Shown piece after piece: positions 6,501 to 13,274 of a stretch of 15,604 bases of DNA. Location: positions 1-15,604 of the forward strand of contig CALVTV010000166.1 of the NCBI GenBank assembly GCA_944363005.1, written 5' to 3'. The stretch's first letter is position 1; each line of letters opens with the position of its first letter. Position numbers and translations under genes: made by a program. This stretch comes from an uncultured Clostridia bacterium (GTDB lineage Bacteria; Bacillota; Clostridia; Christensenellales; Aristaeellaceae). Below the pieces are notes generated by a model. That model was not told the origin of the DNA, did not search any database, and saw nothing but the letters and a program-made list of their open reading frames with translations.

Positions 6501-8279
6501 ATGAAGCACACACCCATCATGTTGGCGCTCCTGCTCGCGCTGATGAGCGCCCCCTGCGCGTCCGGGGCCGAATCCCCTTCGCCCTCCGCGCCCAGCGAAA
6601 CCCCGTCCACTTCCGCGCCGGTTGAACAGGATGCGCTCATGCGCACGGCCAAGGAGGCCAACCTGCGTTCGCGCCCCGGCCGGGACGAAGCTCGCATCAA
6701 CACCATTCTCAAAGGCCGCACGGTCAAAGTGCTGGATACCGTCACCGAGGAGGAGGAGCTCTGGGCGCATGTGCGCGTGACCAGCTCCGGCCAGGAGGGG
6801 TATATCCTGATGAGCCTGCTCGAAGAGGTCCCCGAGGAGACGCCCACGCCTGTGCCCACGGCGACGCCTGCGCCCACGGCCACCCCCCTGCCCACGCCCA
6901 GCCCTACACCGGAGGGCCCGCTGGAGGAAACCCTGGAGGAGCCGCTGCTCGTGCGCACGAGCATGCGTGCCAATCTGCGCAAGGAACCCGGCGGCGGATT
7001 GATCGACGAGCTGCCCAAAAGCACACACCTGACGGTCTTCGGCCGCATCGAGGACGAGGTCGGAGCGCTGTGGTATCACGTGCGCGAGGAGAGCGGCCGC
7101 GAGGGCTACATGCTTGCGGAACTGCTCATCCAGATTCAGCCGCCGCAGCTGGCAACCGTCTCCGAGGCGGAGGTTCGCGACCTGTTCCCCGTGCTCTCCT
7201 TTGACCCCATCGCCGACGCCTACGCGGCGGACCTGCCCGCCTACAGCGATGAGGAAATGGCGGACTACCGCACGCTGGATGTCGGTTCGCGTTCCGACGA
7301 CGTGCTGCGTCTCAAGCGGCGCCTCTACGAGATGGGCTACTATACCAAGCCCAACGAAAACCAGAACTACACGGAATCCACCGCCGAGGTCATTGAGCGC
7401 TTTCAGGAGGATGTCGGCCTGCCGGTGACCGGTGTGGCCGATCCGCTGACCCAGGCCGCGCTCTTTGACGAGGACACGCCCAAGCGCGAGGGCAGCCCGC
7501 AGCAGCCGCAATACCTGGCCAATGCCGACATGCCGCTCGTCATTCAGCGCACGGACGTGACCTCCTACAACTTCCACGGCAGCATCCAGCTCTCGCTGCG
7601 CAACAACAGCGGCGCGAAGCTGACCGCTTTCGGCCTGAAGATCATCCCCTATCTGCGCGACGGTTCGCCCGCCGATCTGGCCGAGACGTTTGAAGAGGAG
7701 ATCGAGCGCGAATACAGCGTGGACGACATCGCGATTGCCGAGGGCCGTTCCTACTCCGATTTTGAGACGAACGACCGGTTTGACGACGCCATCTGGCCGC
7801 ATCACTTCGAGGTCAGCAACCAGATCTACTTCTCCGGCGCGCAGATCGCCGTCTGCTGGTACCGCAGCGGCGGAACCAATGTCTACGTGGACGATGACCA
7901 GATGGTCTTCGTCGAAGCGGGCACAGGCGCCGGGGCGCAGCTGATTCACACGCTGCCCGTCACGCTCACCGAGGAGGAAACCAAGCTTTCCCGCTGGGAA
8001 ATGGGCATTGTCACGCGCTACGTGCTGCCCGTCTATCAGGAGCACTACGGCTTGCCGCAGGGCGCCTACATCAAAACCGTCGAGGACGGCTCGCCCGCCC
8101 AGGACGCCGGACTTCAGCCGGGCGACGTGATCGTCGGCATCGGGGAGCAGACGATTCTCGGCGACGCCACGTTGCGCAAGGCGCGCGGCCAAATCGCCCC
8201 CGGCGAGAGCGCCACGCTCTGGTTCTGGCGCGAGGGCTCGTATTACACCACGCAGATTCTGCGCCCCGACGAAACATAA
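6501..8279 (+). CDS. Secreted multidomain protein: two SH3 domains, peptidoglycan-binding domain, beta domain, PDZ domain
   Basis: A 592-residue protein with a Sec signal peptide at 1 to about 23 (KHTPIMLALLLALMSAPCASG). The cysteine context does not fit a lipobox. Bacterial SH3-like domains span about 46-106 (ANLRSRPG, WAHVRV, GQEGYI) and 148-210 (ANLRKEPGG, WYHVRE, GREGYM). They are joined by a Pro/Thr-rich linker (114-138) of PTPxPTATP-type repeats. A PG_binding_1-like domain spans about 258-322 (VGSRSDDVLRLKRRLYEMGY, VIERFQ). A beta-rich region (345-473) resembles domains in extracellular Firmicutes proteins, possibly DUF5780-like. A PDZ domain (about 515-588; GSPAQDAGLQPGDVIVGIG) closes the protein. 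No protease, amidase or other catalytic domain is visible. It probably sits in or on the cell wall as a binding or scaffold protein. Single-gene unit with its own promoter and terminator. Confidence 0.85.
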   Translation: MKHTPIMLALLLALMSAPCASGAESPSPSAPSETPSTSAPVEQDALMRTAKEANLRSRPGRDEARINTILKGRTVKVLDTVTEEEELWAHVRVTSSGQEGYILMSLLEEVPEETPTPVPTATPAPTATPLPTPSPTPEGPLEETLEEPLLVRTSMRANLRKEPGGGLIDELPKSTHLTVFGRIEDEVGALWYHVREESGREGYMLAELLIQIQPPQLATVSEAEVRDLFPVLSFDPIADAYAADLPAYSDEEMADYRTLDVGSRSDDVLRLKRRLYEMGYYTKPNENQNYTESTAEVIERFQEDVGLPVTGVADPLTQAALFDEDTPKREGSPQQPQYLANADMPLVIQRTDVTSYNFHGSIQLSLRNNSGAKLTAFGLKIIPYLRDGSPADLAETFEEEIEREYSVDDIAIAEGRSYSDFETNDRFDDAIWPHHFEVSNQIYFSGAQIAVCWYRSGGTNVYVDDDQMVFVEAGTGAGAQLIHTLPVTLTEEETKLSRWEMGIVTRYVLPVYQEHYGLPQGAYIKTVEDGSPAQDAGLQPGDVIVGIGEQTILGDATLRKARGQIAPGESATLWFWREGSYYTTQILRPDET

Positions 8280-8295
8280 TCCCAATCTCATCACC

Positions 8296-8324
8296 AAGGC
8301 GGCCCATTTGTGGCCGCCTTTTTT
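8296..8324 (+). terminator. Intrinsic terminator of the SH3/PDZ gene
   Basis: AAGGCGGCC (8296-8304), loop CATTTGT, GGCCGCCTT (8312-8320), T-run to 8324. A 9-base perfect stem, 16 bases past the stop. Confidence 0.92.
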
Positions 8325-8366
8325 GTATTCAAACACATCCGTTCTCCCGCGTTTTTTTTAATCACA

Positions 8367-8395
8367 TTGATTTTTCCCCCAACTTATTGTATGAT
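8367..8395 (+). promoter_or_regulatory. Sigma-A promoter of the diguanylate cyclase gene
   Basis: TTGATT (8367-8372), 17 bases, TATGAT (8390-8395). The two in-frame upstream ATGs, at 8310 (inside the terminator hairpin) and 8391 (inside this -10 box), therefore cannot be the starts used from this promoter. Confidence 0.75.
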
Positions 8396-8449
8396 ATCAC
8401 ATAGTGAGATACCCTTTTCCCCGCACAGCGCGGCAATCTTTTCAGCGAA

Positions 8450-8455
8450 AGAAGG
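8450..8455 (+). promoter_or_regulatory. Ribosome site that picks the TTG start at 8463
   Basis: AGAAGG is spaced 7 bases from TTG at 8463, the first suitable in-frame start downstream of the promoter. The ATG at 8459 is out of frame. The next in-frame ATG lies inside the first membrane helix. Confidence 0.6.
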
Positions 8456-8462
8456 CGAATGC

Positions 8463-9632
8463 TTGATCAATCTTCCTGCCATTTTCATTGCCAATGGTCT
8501 GGGCGCCATGTTGACGTTGACCTTGATTCTGAGCAGTCGCAAGGTGACGCGCAGCGTGTTTTTTGACGATAAACTCTTCTATTTGATGTGCAACTTCACG
8601 CTCTTTTTGTGCGTAGCGGAAGCGTTCTCCTTTCTTGTTGACGGCAGGCTCTTCCCCGGCTCCTTCTTTTTGAACCGGTTGCTCAACGCCTCCCTGTTCT
8701 TCACCAACAGCCTGTTCTCCTTCCTATGGACAGTTTACGTGGACTACAAGCTCTTTGGCCGAATGGATCGCATCCGACGGATTTACACCTGGGCTTCCCT
8801 CCCCGCGTTGATCATCTGCGTCCTGTCCGTTTTGAACCTGTTCACCGATGTGTTTTTTACCGTCTCCCCGGAGAACGTTTACGCTCGCATGCCGCTGGCC
8901 TCCATCACCTATCTGGCCACCTACGGCTATCTGCTCGCCGGCGCCATCACCGTCATCGTCTATCGCCACAAGGTCGGCAAATATCTGTTCATGCCGGTCG
9001 TGGTGTTTCTCTCCCCGATTTATCTGGGCAGTCTTTTGCAATTCCTGTTCTATGGCATCGCACTGATCTGGGTTTCCGTCTCCTTCGGCCTGGTTTCCCT
9101 GTACATCAATCTGCAAAACGAAGTCTCCATGCTCGATCCGCTCACCAAGCTGTACAATCGGGAATACCTCACTCGCTTCTTGAGCTATTCCGCGCAGAAG
9201 CTTCCCAAAGATCATCAGTTGGGCGGCATCATGATGGACATCAACGCTTTCAAGGAAATCAACGACACGTACGGCCACTCCGAAGGCGATATTGCGCTTC
9301 GCGTGGTGGGCAAATGCCTGATGGACGTGATGCACGGCGACAACTTTGCCGTGCGCTATGGCGGCGACGAGTTCATTGCCATCTGCCATGTTCACGACGA
9401 ACAGGACTTGCAAGCCCTGATTGCCAAGCTCTGCAAGCGCGTTGAACGGGAAAACAGCGTCTGCGCTCGTCCTTACCAATTGCGCCTCTCAATCGGTTAC
9501 ACATTGTATGCCCCCGAAACCGACGATCTGGATTCCTTCCTGCGACGCATGGACGCGCGCATGTACGAGGAAAAGCGCCGCTTCTATTCCGACGCCAAAA
9601 ACAACCGCCGCCACCGTCGCGACGACGCATAA
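8463..9632 (+). CDS. Membrane-anchored GGDEF protein (probable diguanylate cyclase)
   Basis: Starting at TTG 8463 the protein has 389 residues. The first ~215 residues hold about seven hydrophobic segments (near 5-24, 38-58, 75-93, 108-130, 146-167, 174-195, 197-216), so it is probably a 7-helix membrane sensor without a known named domain. The GGDEF domain covers about 220-375. It starts LDPLTKLYNREYL (224-236), with DINAFKEINDTYGHSEGD (259-276) and intact RYGGDEF (298-304). This suggests it makes cyclic di-GMP from two GTP. The RxxD product-inhibition site expected just before GGDEF is replaced by HGDN, so feedback control through that site is unlikely. There is no EAL or HD-GYP partner. 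The start choice rests on promoter and ribosome-site placement. Single-gene unit. Confidence 0.85.
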   Translation: MINLPAIFIANGLGAMLTLTLILSSRKVTRSVFFDDKLFYLMCNFTLFLCVAEAFSFLVDGRLFPGSFFLNRLLNASLFFTNSLFSFLWTVYVDYKLFGRMDRIRRIYTWASLPALIICVLSVLNLFTDVFFTVSPENVYARMPLASITYLATYGYLLAGAITVIVYRHKVGKYLFMPVVVFLSPIYLGSLLQFLFYGIALIWVSVSFGLVSLYINLQNEVSMLDPLTKLYNREYLTRFLSYSAQKLPKDHQLGGIMMDINAFKEINDTYGHSEGDIALRVVGKCLMDVMHGDNFAVRYGGDEFIAICHVHDEQDLQALIAKLCKRVERENSVCARPYQLRLSIGYTLYAPETDDLDSFLRRMDARMYEEKRRFYSDAKNNRRHRRDDA

Positions 9633-9637
9633 ACACA

Positions 9638-9673
9638 AAGGCATCCTGCGCAACACAGGATGCCTTGTTCTTT
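9638..9673. terminator. Bidirectional terminator between the GGDEF gene and the decarboxylase unit
   Basis: AAGGCATCCTG (9638-9648), loop CGCAACA, CAGGATGCCTT (9656-9666), followed on the plus strand by GTTCTTT. On the minus strand the same 11-base stem is followed by TGTGTTTATG. It serves the plus-strand gene ending at 9632 and the minus-strand unit ending near 9687. Confidence 0.85.
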
Positions 9674-9686
9674 GATGATTCAATTT

Positions 9687-9815
9687 TCAATTCAGCGAGC
9701 CGTCATAAGGCTTTGTACACGCTTGTGTGCCGCCCACCTTCGACGCCAGAAAAGCGTCGGGCCAAGCCTCTTCTTCGCTTGACGCCGATGCCTTTTTGAT
9801 TGAGGCTGCGCTCAT
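9687..9815 (-). CDS. Candidate 42-residue small protein, third member of the decarboxylase unit
   Basis: ATG at 9815-9813 overlaps the TGA of the upstream 44-residue gene as ATGA. The frame stays open for 42 codons to TGA at 9689-9687, 14 bases before the terminator stem. The start is polar (MSAASIKKASASSEEE), the middle has AWPDAFLASKVGG, and the end is CTKPYDGSLN. There is no membrane helix. I recognise no family. In favour: the ATGA junction, codons that look ordinary, and a precise fit between the previous stop and the terminator. Against: short length, no separate ribosome site, and two small hairpins in the same DNA (9715-9730 and 9741-9759), which could instead mean a structured 3' untranslated region. 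Confidence 0.4.
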   Translation of the reverse strand: MSAASIKKASASSEEEAWPDAFLASKVGGTQACTKPYDGSLN

Positions 9816-9946
9816 TCCCGACCGGAAGTCAGCTTGCCCAGGGCGTAAATCACCGCAATGATGACCGCCATCACAGCAAAGATGCCCAGCCAGCCTTCAA
9901 CCAGGAACCGGAGCGACGCCAAAAACGCAGGGATGTCAATACGCAT
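9812..9946 (-). CDS. OadG-related small membrane subunit (44 residues)
   Basis: The 44-residue product has a short amphipathic start (MRIDIPAFLASLRFLVEGW), one membrane helix (about 18-37: GWLGIFAVMAVIIAVIYALG) and a short basic tail (KLTSGRE). Size, layout and place directly after the beta-subunit gene match the tiny OadG-related subunits found beside Na+-pumping decarboxylase beta subunits in Clostridia. It lacks the long Pro/Ala linker and His-rich zinc tail of full gamma subunits, so it probably only anchors or stabilises the membrane part. GAGGAGGTAGC before the ATG overlaps the stop of the beta gene (12-base gap), so translation is probably coupled. Confidence 0.75.
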   Translation of the reverse strand: MRIDIPAFLASLRFLVEGWLGIFAVMAVIIAVIYALGKLTSGRE

Positions 9947-9958
9947 GCTGCTACCTCC

Positions 9959-11059
9959 TCACACCAACGGCGCAATCATCGCCAGAATCAGACCGCCCGC
10001 GATGACCGACGCCACCTGTCCGGCCACGTTCGCGCCCGCCGCCTGCATCAGGATAAAGTTGTAGGGGTCCTCTTCCTTAGCCATCTTCGCAATCACGCGG
10101 GAGGACATGGGGAAGGCCGAAATGCCGGCCGCGCCGATCATCGGATTGATCTTTTTCTTGGCAAACAGGTTGATGAACTTGCCAAAGAACACGCCGCCAA
10201 ACGTATCGAACATGAACGCCACCAGGCCCAGCGCCAGGATCATCAGCGTCTCAGGCACAAGGAAGCTGTCCGCCTGCATGCGAACGGCCACCGTCAGGCC
10301 CAGCAGCAGGCTGATGAGATTGGCCAGGATATTCTGGGCCGCCTCCGAGAGCGTGCGCAGCACGCCGCACTCGCGGAGCAGGTTGCCAAACATCAGGAAG
10401 CCCACCAGCGCCACCGACTGCGGCGAGACCAGGCCCGCAATCATCGTCACCACGATCGGGAAGAGAATGCGGGTCGTCTTGCTGATCTTGCCCGGGGTGT
10501 ACTCCATGCGGATCATGCGTTCCTTCTTGGTCGTCACCAGCCGGATGCAGAAGGGCTGCACAATCGGCACCAACGCCATATACGAGTAAGCGGCGACAAT
10601 GATGGCCGCGGTATAGTTGCTGCCGAGCGTATTGGCCACAAAGATGGACGTCGGGCCGTCCGCCGCGCCGATGATGGCGATGGACGCCGCATCGCGCAGC
10701 TCAAAGCCGAACAGACTGGCCATCGAGAGCGTAAAGAAGATGCCGAACTGCGCCGCCGCGCCGAAGAGCAGCAGCTTGGGGTCCGCCAGCAGCGGTCCGA
10801 AATCGATCATGGCGCCGATGCCGATAAACAGCAGCAGCGGGAACAACTCGTTGCCCACGCCCGCCTGAAACAGCGTTTCCAGCACCTCGACCGCGCCCGA
10901 GTTCGGCAGATTGCAAAGAATGCAGCCAAAGCCCATCGGCAGCAGGAGCGTCGGCTCCATTTCCTTCTTGATCGCCAGATAGATCATCACGCCGCCGATT
11001 ACCCACATGGCCACCATCTGCCACGTCAGATCCGCGAAGTTTCCAAAGATCTGGGTCAT
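9959..11059 (-). CDS. Sodium ion-translocating decarboxylase, beta subunit (OadB/MmdB/GcdB family)
   Basis: From ATG at 11059 the protein has 366 residues, the family's normal size. It has many membrane helices and the conserved blocks IGAADGPTSIF (130-140; D134 matches the essential Asp203 of Klebsiella OadB) and GANVAGQVASVIAGG (342-356). ISAFPMSSRV (313-322) is also family-typical. Beta subunits decarboxylate carboxybiotin and export Na+ across the cell membrane. The start at 11059 has GGAGGAAAAAAC in front; in-frame ATGs further upstream (11086, 11128) have no good ribosome site, and 11128 lies in the promoter. Beta subunits of oxaloacetate, methylmalonyl-CoA and glutaconyl-CoA decarboxylases look alike, so the substrate is open. 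No carboxyltransferase or biotin carrier gene is nearby. Confidence 0.9.
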   Translation of the reverse strand: MTQIFGNFADLTWQMVAMWVIGGVMIYLAIKKEMEPTLLLPMGFGCILCNLPNSGAVEVLETLFQAGVGNELFPLLLFIGIGAMIDFGPLLADPKLLLFGAAAQFGIFFTLSMASLFGFELRDAASIAIIGAADGPTSIFVANTLGSNYTAAIIVAAYSYMALVPIVQPFCIRLVTTKKERMIRMEYTPGKISKTTRILFPIVVTMIAGLVSPQSVALVGFLMFGNLLRECGVLRTLSEAAQNILANLISLLLGLTVAVRMQADSFLVPETLMILALGLVAFMFDTFGGVFFGKFINLFAKKKINPMIGAAGISAFPMSSRVIAKMAKEEDPYNFILMQAAGANVAGQVASVIAGGLILAMIAPLV

Positions 11060-11099
11060 GTTTTTTCCTCCGTTTCTTGGGTTCATCGTTTTCCCTGCT

Positions 11100-11128
11100 A
11101 TTATATTCCACTTTTGTATTTCATGCAA
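11100..11128 (-). promoter_or_regulatory. Sigma-A promoter of the decarboxylase unit
   Basis: On the minus strand: TTGCAT (11128-11123), 17 bases, perfect TATAAT (11105-11100). The expected leader before ATG 11059 is about 35 bases. Confidence 0.8.
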
Positions 11129-11314
11129 GATCCAGGGATTATTCCATCGTTTCTGTTTTTATCGTTCTTCTTTGACTTTTGCGTTCTCTGTTCCGACCTG
11201 CTTGGCATTCGGCGAATCTTCCAATTGCTTTCCCTTGCGCCCCCAGAAAAAAGCCAGTTCCGCTCTCGCTGAGGCGGGTTCACAAACAGATGCGCAATCC
11301 CGTTGGAATCAATC

Positions 11315-11343
11315 TTTACAAACGCGAAACCATTCCCTATAAT
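11315..11343 (+). promoter_or_regulatory. Sigma-A promoter of the FYHGS protein gene
   Basis: TTTACA (11315-11320), 17 bases, perfect TATAAT (11338-11343). The leader is short (about 38 bases), with GGAGG upstream of the ATG. Confidence 0.8.
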
Positions 11344-11387
11344 AGGCCATATACTTCGCCCGTTGCGCGATTGATGGAGGTAGGCGC

Positions 11388-11921
11388 ATGAAATTCTATC
11401 ACGGTTCAACAGAAAGCGGCCTTACCGTCCTTTGCCCTGTATCAAAGGACAAAGACGGCCATCCCCTCTTGTACCTCACGGACAGCTTTGCGTACAGTTT
11501 GTTTTACCTTCGTGACCGGAAGACAGACTTTGTCACGTGCGGCCTCGCCGCAGACGGTAAGGCGCATTATGAAGAGTGGTTCCCCAATCAACTGAAAACG
11601 CTTTATGAACGCCGGTCTGGTTGGATTTATGAAGTGAACGCAAATGCGGAGCCTCACCGGATCCGAGGCATTCATGTTTGCCGCGAAGCCGTTGCCGTAA
11701 CGCAGCCGCACTATATTGAAGACGCCTATTGCGCAATACAGAACGAAATCAAAAAAGGAACCGTCATCGTCAGGGCTTTTGAAGAAGCCTCGCAAGAACA
11801 GCTGCGGCAATATCAAGCGGATTTGGCTGCTTGGCTGCGCTCGGCAGGGCCTTTGCCGATTGAAAAGCAGAATTTTTATCGCACGTATTTTCCTGCCTGC
11901 TGGAAGCAGGCGCATGAATGA
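11388..11921 (+). CDS. Uncharacterised 177-residue protein starting FYHGS, possibly ADP-ribosyltransferase-like
   Basis: I do not recognise a named family with certainty. The protein starts MKFYHGSTESGL and continues LLYLTDSFAYSLFYLRD (27-43). An early H-G-S/T followed ~25 residues later by a Tyr-Leu-Thr block recalls ADP-ribosyltransferase-fold proteins such as DUF3990, in which H and Y hold NAD. Here H5 and Y29 would be the candidates; a third catalytic residue (Glu) is not clear. The rest is mixed alpha/beta with no membrane segment or signal, so it is cytoplasmic. DNA composition is visibly more AT-rich than its neighbours (many TTT, AAA, GAA codons), which suggests later arrival. It has a perfect promoter, a GGAGG site and its own terminator. 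It has no adjacent partner that would make it a toxin-antitoxin pair. Confidence 0.7.
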   Translation: MKFYHGSTESGLTVLCPVSKDKDGHPLLYLTDSFAYSLFYLRDRKTDFVTCGLAADGKAHYEEWFPNQLKTLYERRSGWIYEVNANAEPHRIRGIHVCREAVAVTQPHYIEDAYCAIQNEIKKGTVIVRAFEEASQEQLRQYQADLAAWLRSAGPLPIEKQNFYRTYFPACWKQAHE

Positions 11922-11975
11922 GCAATCCCGAAACCACGCGGCGCTTCATCGCCAGGAATAACCTGATAAAAGCGG

Positions 11976-12009
11976 AACAGGCATGACAAAATCATGCCTG
12001 TTTCTGTTT
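11976..12009. terminator. Terminator between the FYHGS gene and the DUF362 gene (probably bidirectional)
   Basis: AACAGGCATGA (11976-11986), loop CAAAA, TCATGCCTGTT (11992-12002), then TCTGTTTG on the plus strand. On the minus strand the stem is followed by CCGCTTTT, a weaker tail, about 45 bases past the DUF362 stop. Confidence 0.85.
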
Positions 12010-12048
12010 GTGTCCGCCGGGTATTTCCCGCGCGGCTGCTCTAAATCC

Positions 12049-13179
12049 TTACAGCTTGATCAGTTCGTATTCCCGCGTGCCCAGGCCGATCTTCTCGGCA
12101 TGCTCCAGGCAGCTGCGCCACTCCGACTCCGGCGTGGAGTTGCGGAACGGATCACCCCAGTCGGCAAAGCCCGGCTTGTGCAGGTTGTCCCAAAGCTGGC
12201 TGTTGGGCATGGGGTTGGCCTTCAGGCACGCATCAACGCAGGCCTGATCCAGCGCAAGCGGGTCAAACGAGGCGAACATGCCAATATTGGGCAGGATCGG
12301 CGCGTCGTTCTCGCCGTGGCAATCGCAGTTGGGCGACACGTCCACGATCAGCGAGATATGGAAATTCGGCCGGCCGCTGACAACCGCCTTCGTGTACTCC
12401 GCCATGCGGCGGTTGAGCATCTCGTTGGCCGCATTGTCGTTGAACTCGATGGCGTCAAAATTGCACGCGCCCAGGCAGCGGCCACAGCCCACGCAGTGAT
12501 CGGAGTCCACATGCATCTTGCGCGCCGCCTCGTCAAAGACCAGGCCCTCGTTGGCGCATTCCTTCTGACACTTGCGGCAGCCGCGGCACAGATCCTGCTC
12601 GATATGAGCCTTGCCGCTGGAATGCTGTTCGGTCTTGCCCGCGCGCGAGCCGCAGCCCATGCCGATGTTCTTGATCGCTCCGCCAAAGCCGGTGGACTCG
12701 TGGCCCTTGAAGTGGGTCAGGCTGATAAACACGTCCGCATCCATCACCGCGCGGCCGATCTTCGCCGCCTTGACGTATTCGCCGCCTTCCACCGGCACGT
12801 CCACGTCGTCTGTGCCCTTGAGGCCGTCGCCGATGATCACCGGGCAGCCGACCGTCAGCGGCGTAAAGCCGTTCTCCCAGGCGCAGTAGAGGTGCTCCAA
12901 TGCGTTTTTGCGGCTGCCGGGATACATCGTGTTGCAGTCCGTCAGGAAGGGCTTGCCGCCGAGCTCCTTGACCACATCCACCACCGCGCGCGCGTAATTG
13001 GGGCGCAGATAGCTGATGTTGCCCAGCTCTCCGAAGTGCATCTTGATGGCGACGAACTTCCCGTCCATGTCGATCTGGCCAATTCCCGCCCGGCGAATCA
13101 GCTTTTTGAGCTTCGTGGGCAGGCCGTCGCCAAAGGCGATCGTGCGGAAATCCGTGAAATAAACCTTAGCCTTTTCCAT
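12049..13179 (-). CDS. DUF362 domain protein with two 4Fe-4S ferredoxin motifs
   Basis: A 376-residue iron-sulfur protein. The DUF362 core covers the N-terminal part (KMHFGELGNISYLRP, 46-60) and HFKGHESTGFGGAIKN (156-171). It resumes near the end with SPNCDCHGENDAPILPNIG (282-300) and FDPLALDQA (305-313). Between these lie two ferredoxin motifs, CRGCRKCQKEC (C198, C201, C204, C208) and CVGCGRCLGAC (C229, C232, C235, C239), each ready to hold one 4Fe-4S cluster. Such proteins are common in anaerobes; their reaction is not established, so only electron transfer can be proposed. GGAGGGACACC precedes the ATG. It lies downstream of hup, but a terminator stands between them and I see no consensus promoter, so how it is transcribed is unclear. 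Confidence 0.9.
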   Translation of the reverse strand: MEKAKVYFTDFRTIAFGDGLPTKLKKLIRRAGIGQIDMDGKFVAIKMHFGELGNISYLRPNYARAVVDVVKELGGKPFLTDCNTMYPGSRKNALEHLYCAWENGFTPLTVGCPVIIGDGLKGTDDVDVPVEGGEYVKAAKIGRAVMDADVFISLTHFKGHESTGFGGAIKNIGMGCGSRAGKTEQHSSGKAHIEQDLCRGCRKCQKECANEGLVFDEAARKMHVDSDHCVGCGRCLGACNFDAIEFNDNAANEMLNRRMAEYTKAVVSGRPNFHISLIVDVSPNCDCHGENDAPILPNIGMFASFDPLALDQACVDACLKANPMPNSQLWDNLHKPGFADWGDPFRNSTPESEWRSCLEHAEKIGLGTREYELIKL

Positions 13180-13196
13180 GGTGTCCCTCCATCATC

Positions 13197-13211
13197 AACG
13201 GTATGGCCGTT
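13197..13211. repeat. Small inverted repeat upstream of the DUF362 gene
   Basis: AACGG (13197-13201), TATGG, CCGTT (13207-13211). It lies between the hup terminator and the DUF362 ribosome site. It could be a regulator site or chance; the arms are only 5 bases. Confidence 0.25.
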
Positions 13212-13237
13212 TCCCGAAAGAGACGGCGTCGCAGAAT

Positions 13238-13264
13238 AAAAAACCCCCGGAGAAATCCTCCGGG
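13238..13264 (-). terminator. Intrinsic terminator of hup
   Basis: On the minus strand: CCCGGAG, loop GATTT, CTCCGGG (13264-13246), two more G, then TTTTTT (13243-13238). It begins about 10 bases past the hup stop. Confidence 0.9.
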
Positions 13265-13274
13265 AGATTGCCTA

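Larger units (their letters stand above)
11060..11387. other. Divergent intergenic region between the decarboxylase unit and the FYHGS protein gene
   Basis: This 328-base, lower-GC region holds the two divergent promoters (11100-11128 minus, 11315-11343 plus) and both ribosome sites. The middle (11129-11314) has no supported gene. I see no strong hairpin, repeat or known riboswitch pattern in it. Confidence 0.6.

Noticed and set aside
6840..6915. Repeat-like ACGCC/CCCACG stretch as a possible DNA repeat element
   Set aside because: It is in frame and encodes the Pro/Thr linker between the SH3 domains; a coding repeat, not a mobile element or CRISPR.
5135..8336. Two very long antisense frames (637 and 685 codons) across the aldehyde dehydrogenase and SH3/PDZ genes
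   Set aside because: The glycine/valine and arginine-rich stretches come from reading the Pro/Thr linker and GC-rich codons backwards. They cross two promoters and two terminators and match nothing.
9800..11272. 490-codon plus-strand frame antisense to the decarboxylase unit
   Set aside because: His/Arg/Gln-rich, no domain; the minus strand carries a clear OadB.
11129..11314. Possible riboswitch or small RNA between the divergent promoters
   Set aside because: No strong stem, no known conserved motif and no terminator-like element; it also lies outside both predicted transcripts.
11983..13239. 418-codon plus-strand frame antisense to DUF362
   Set aside because: It starts inside the terminator hairpin and has no family content. 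The minus strand shows two perfect ferredoxin motifs.
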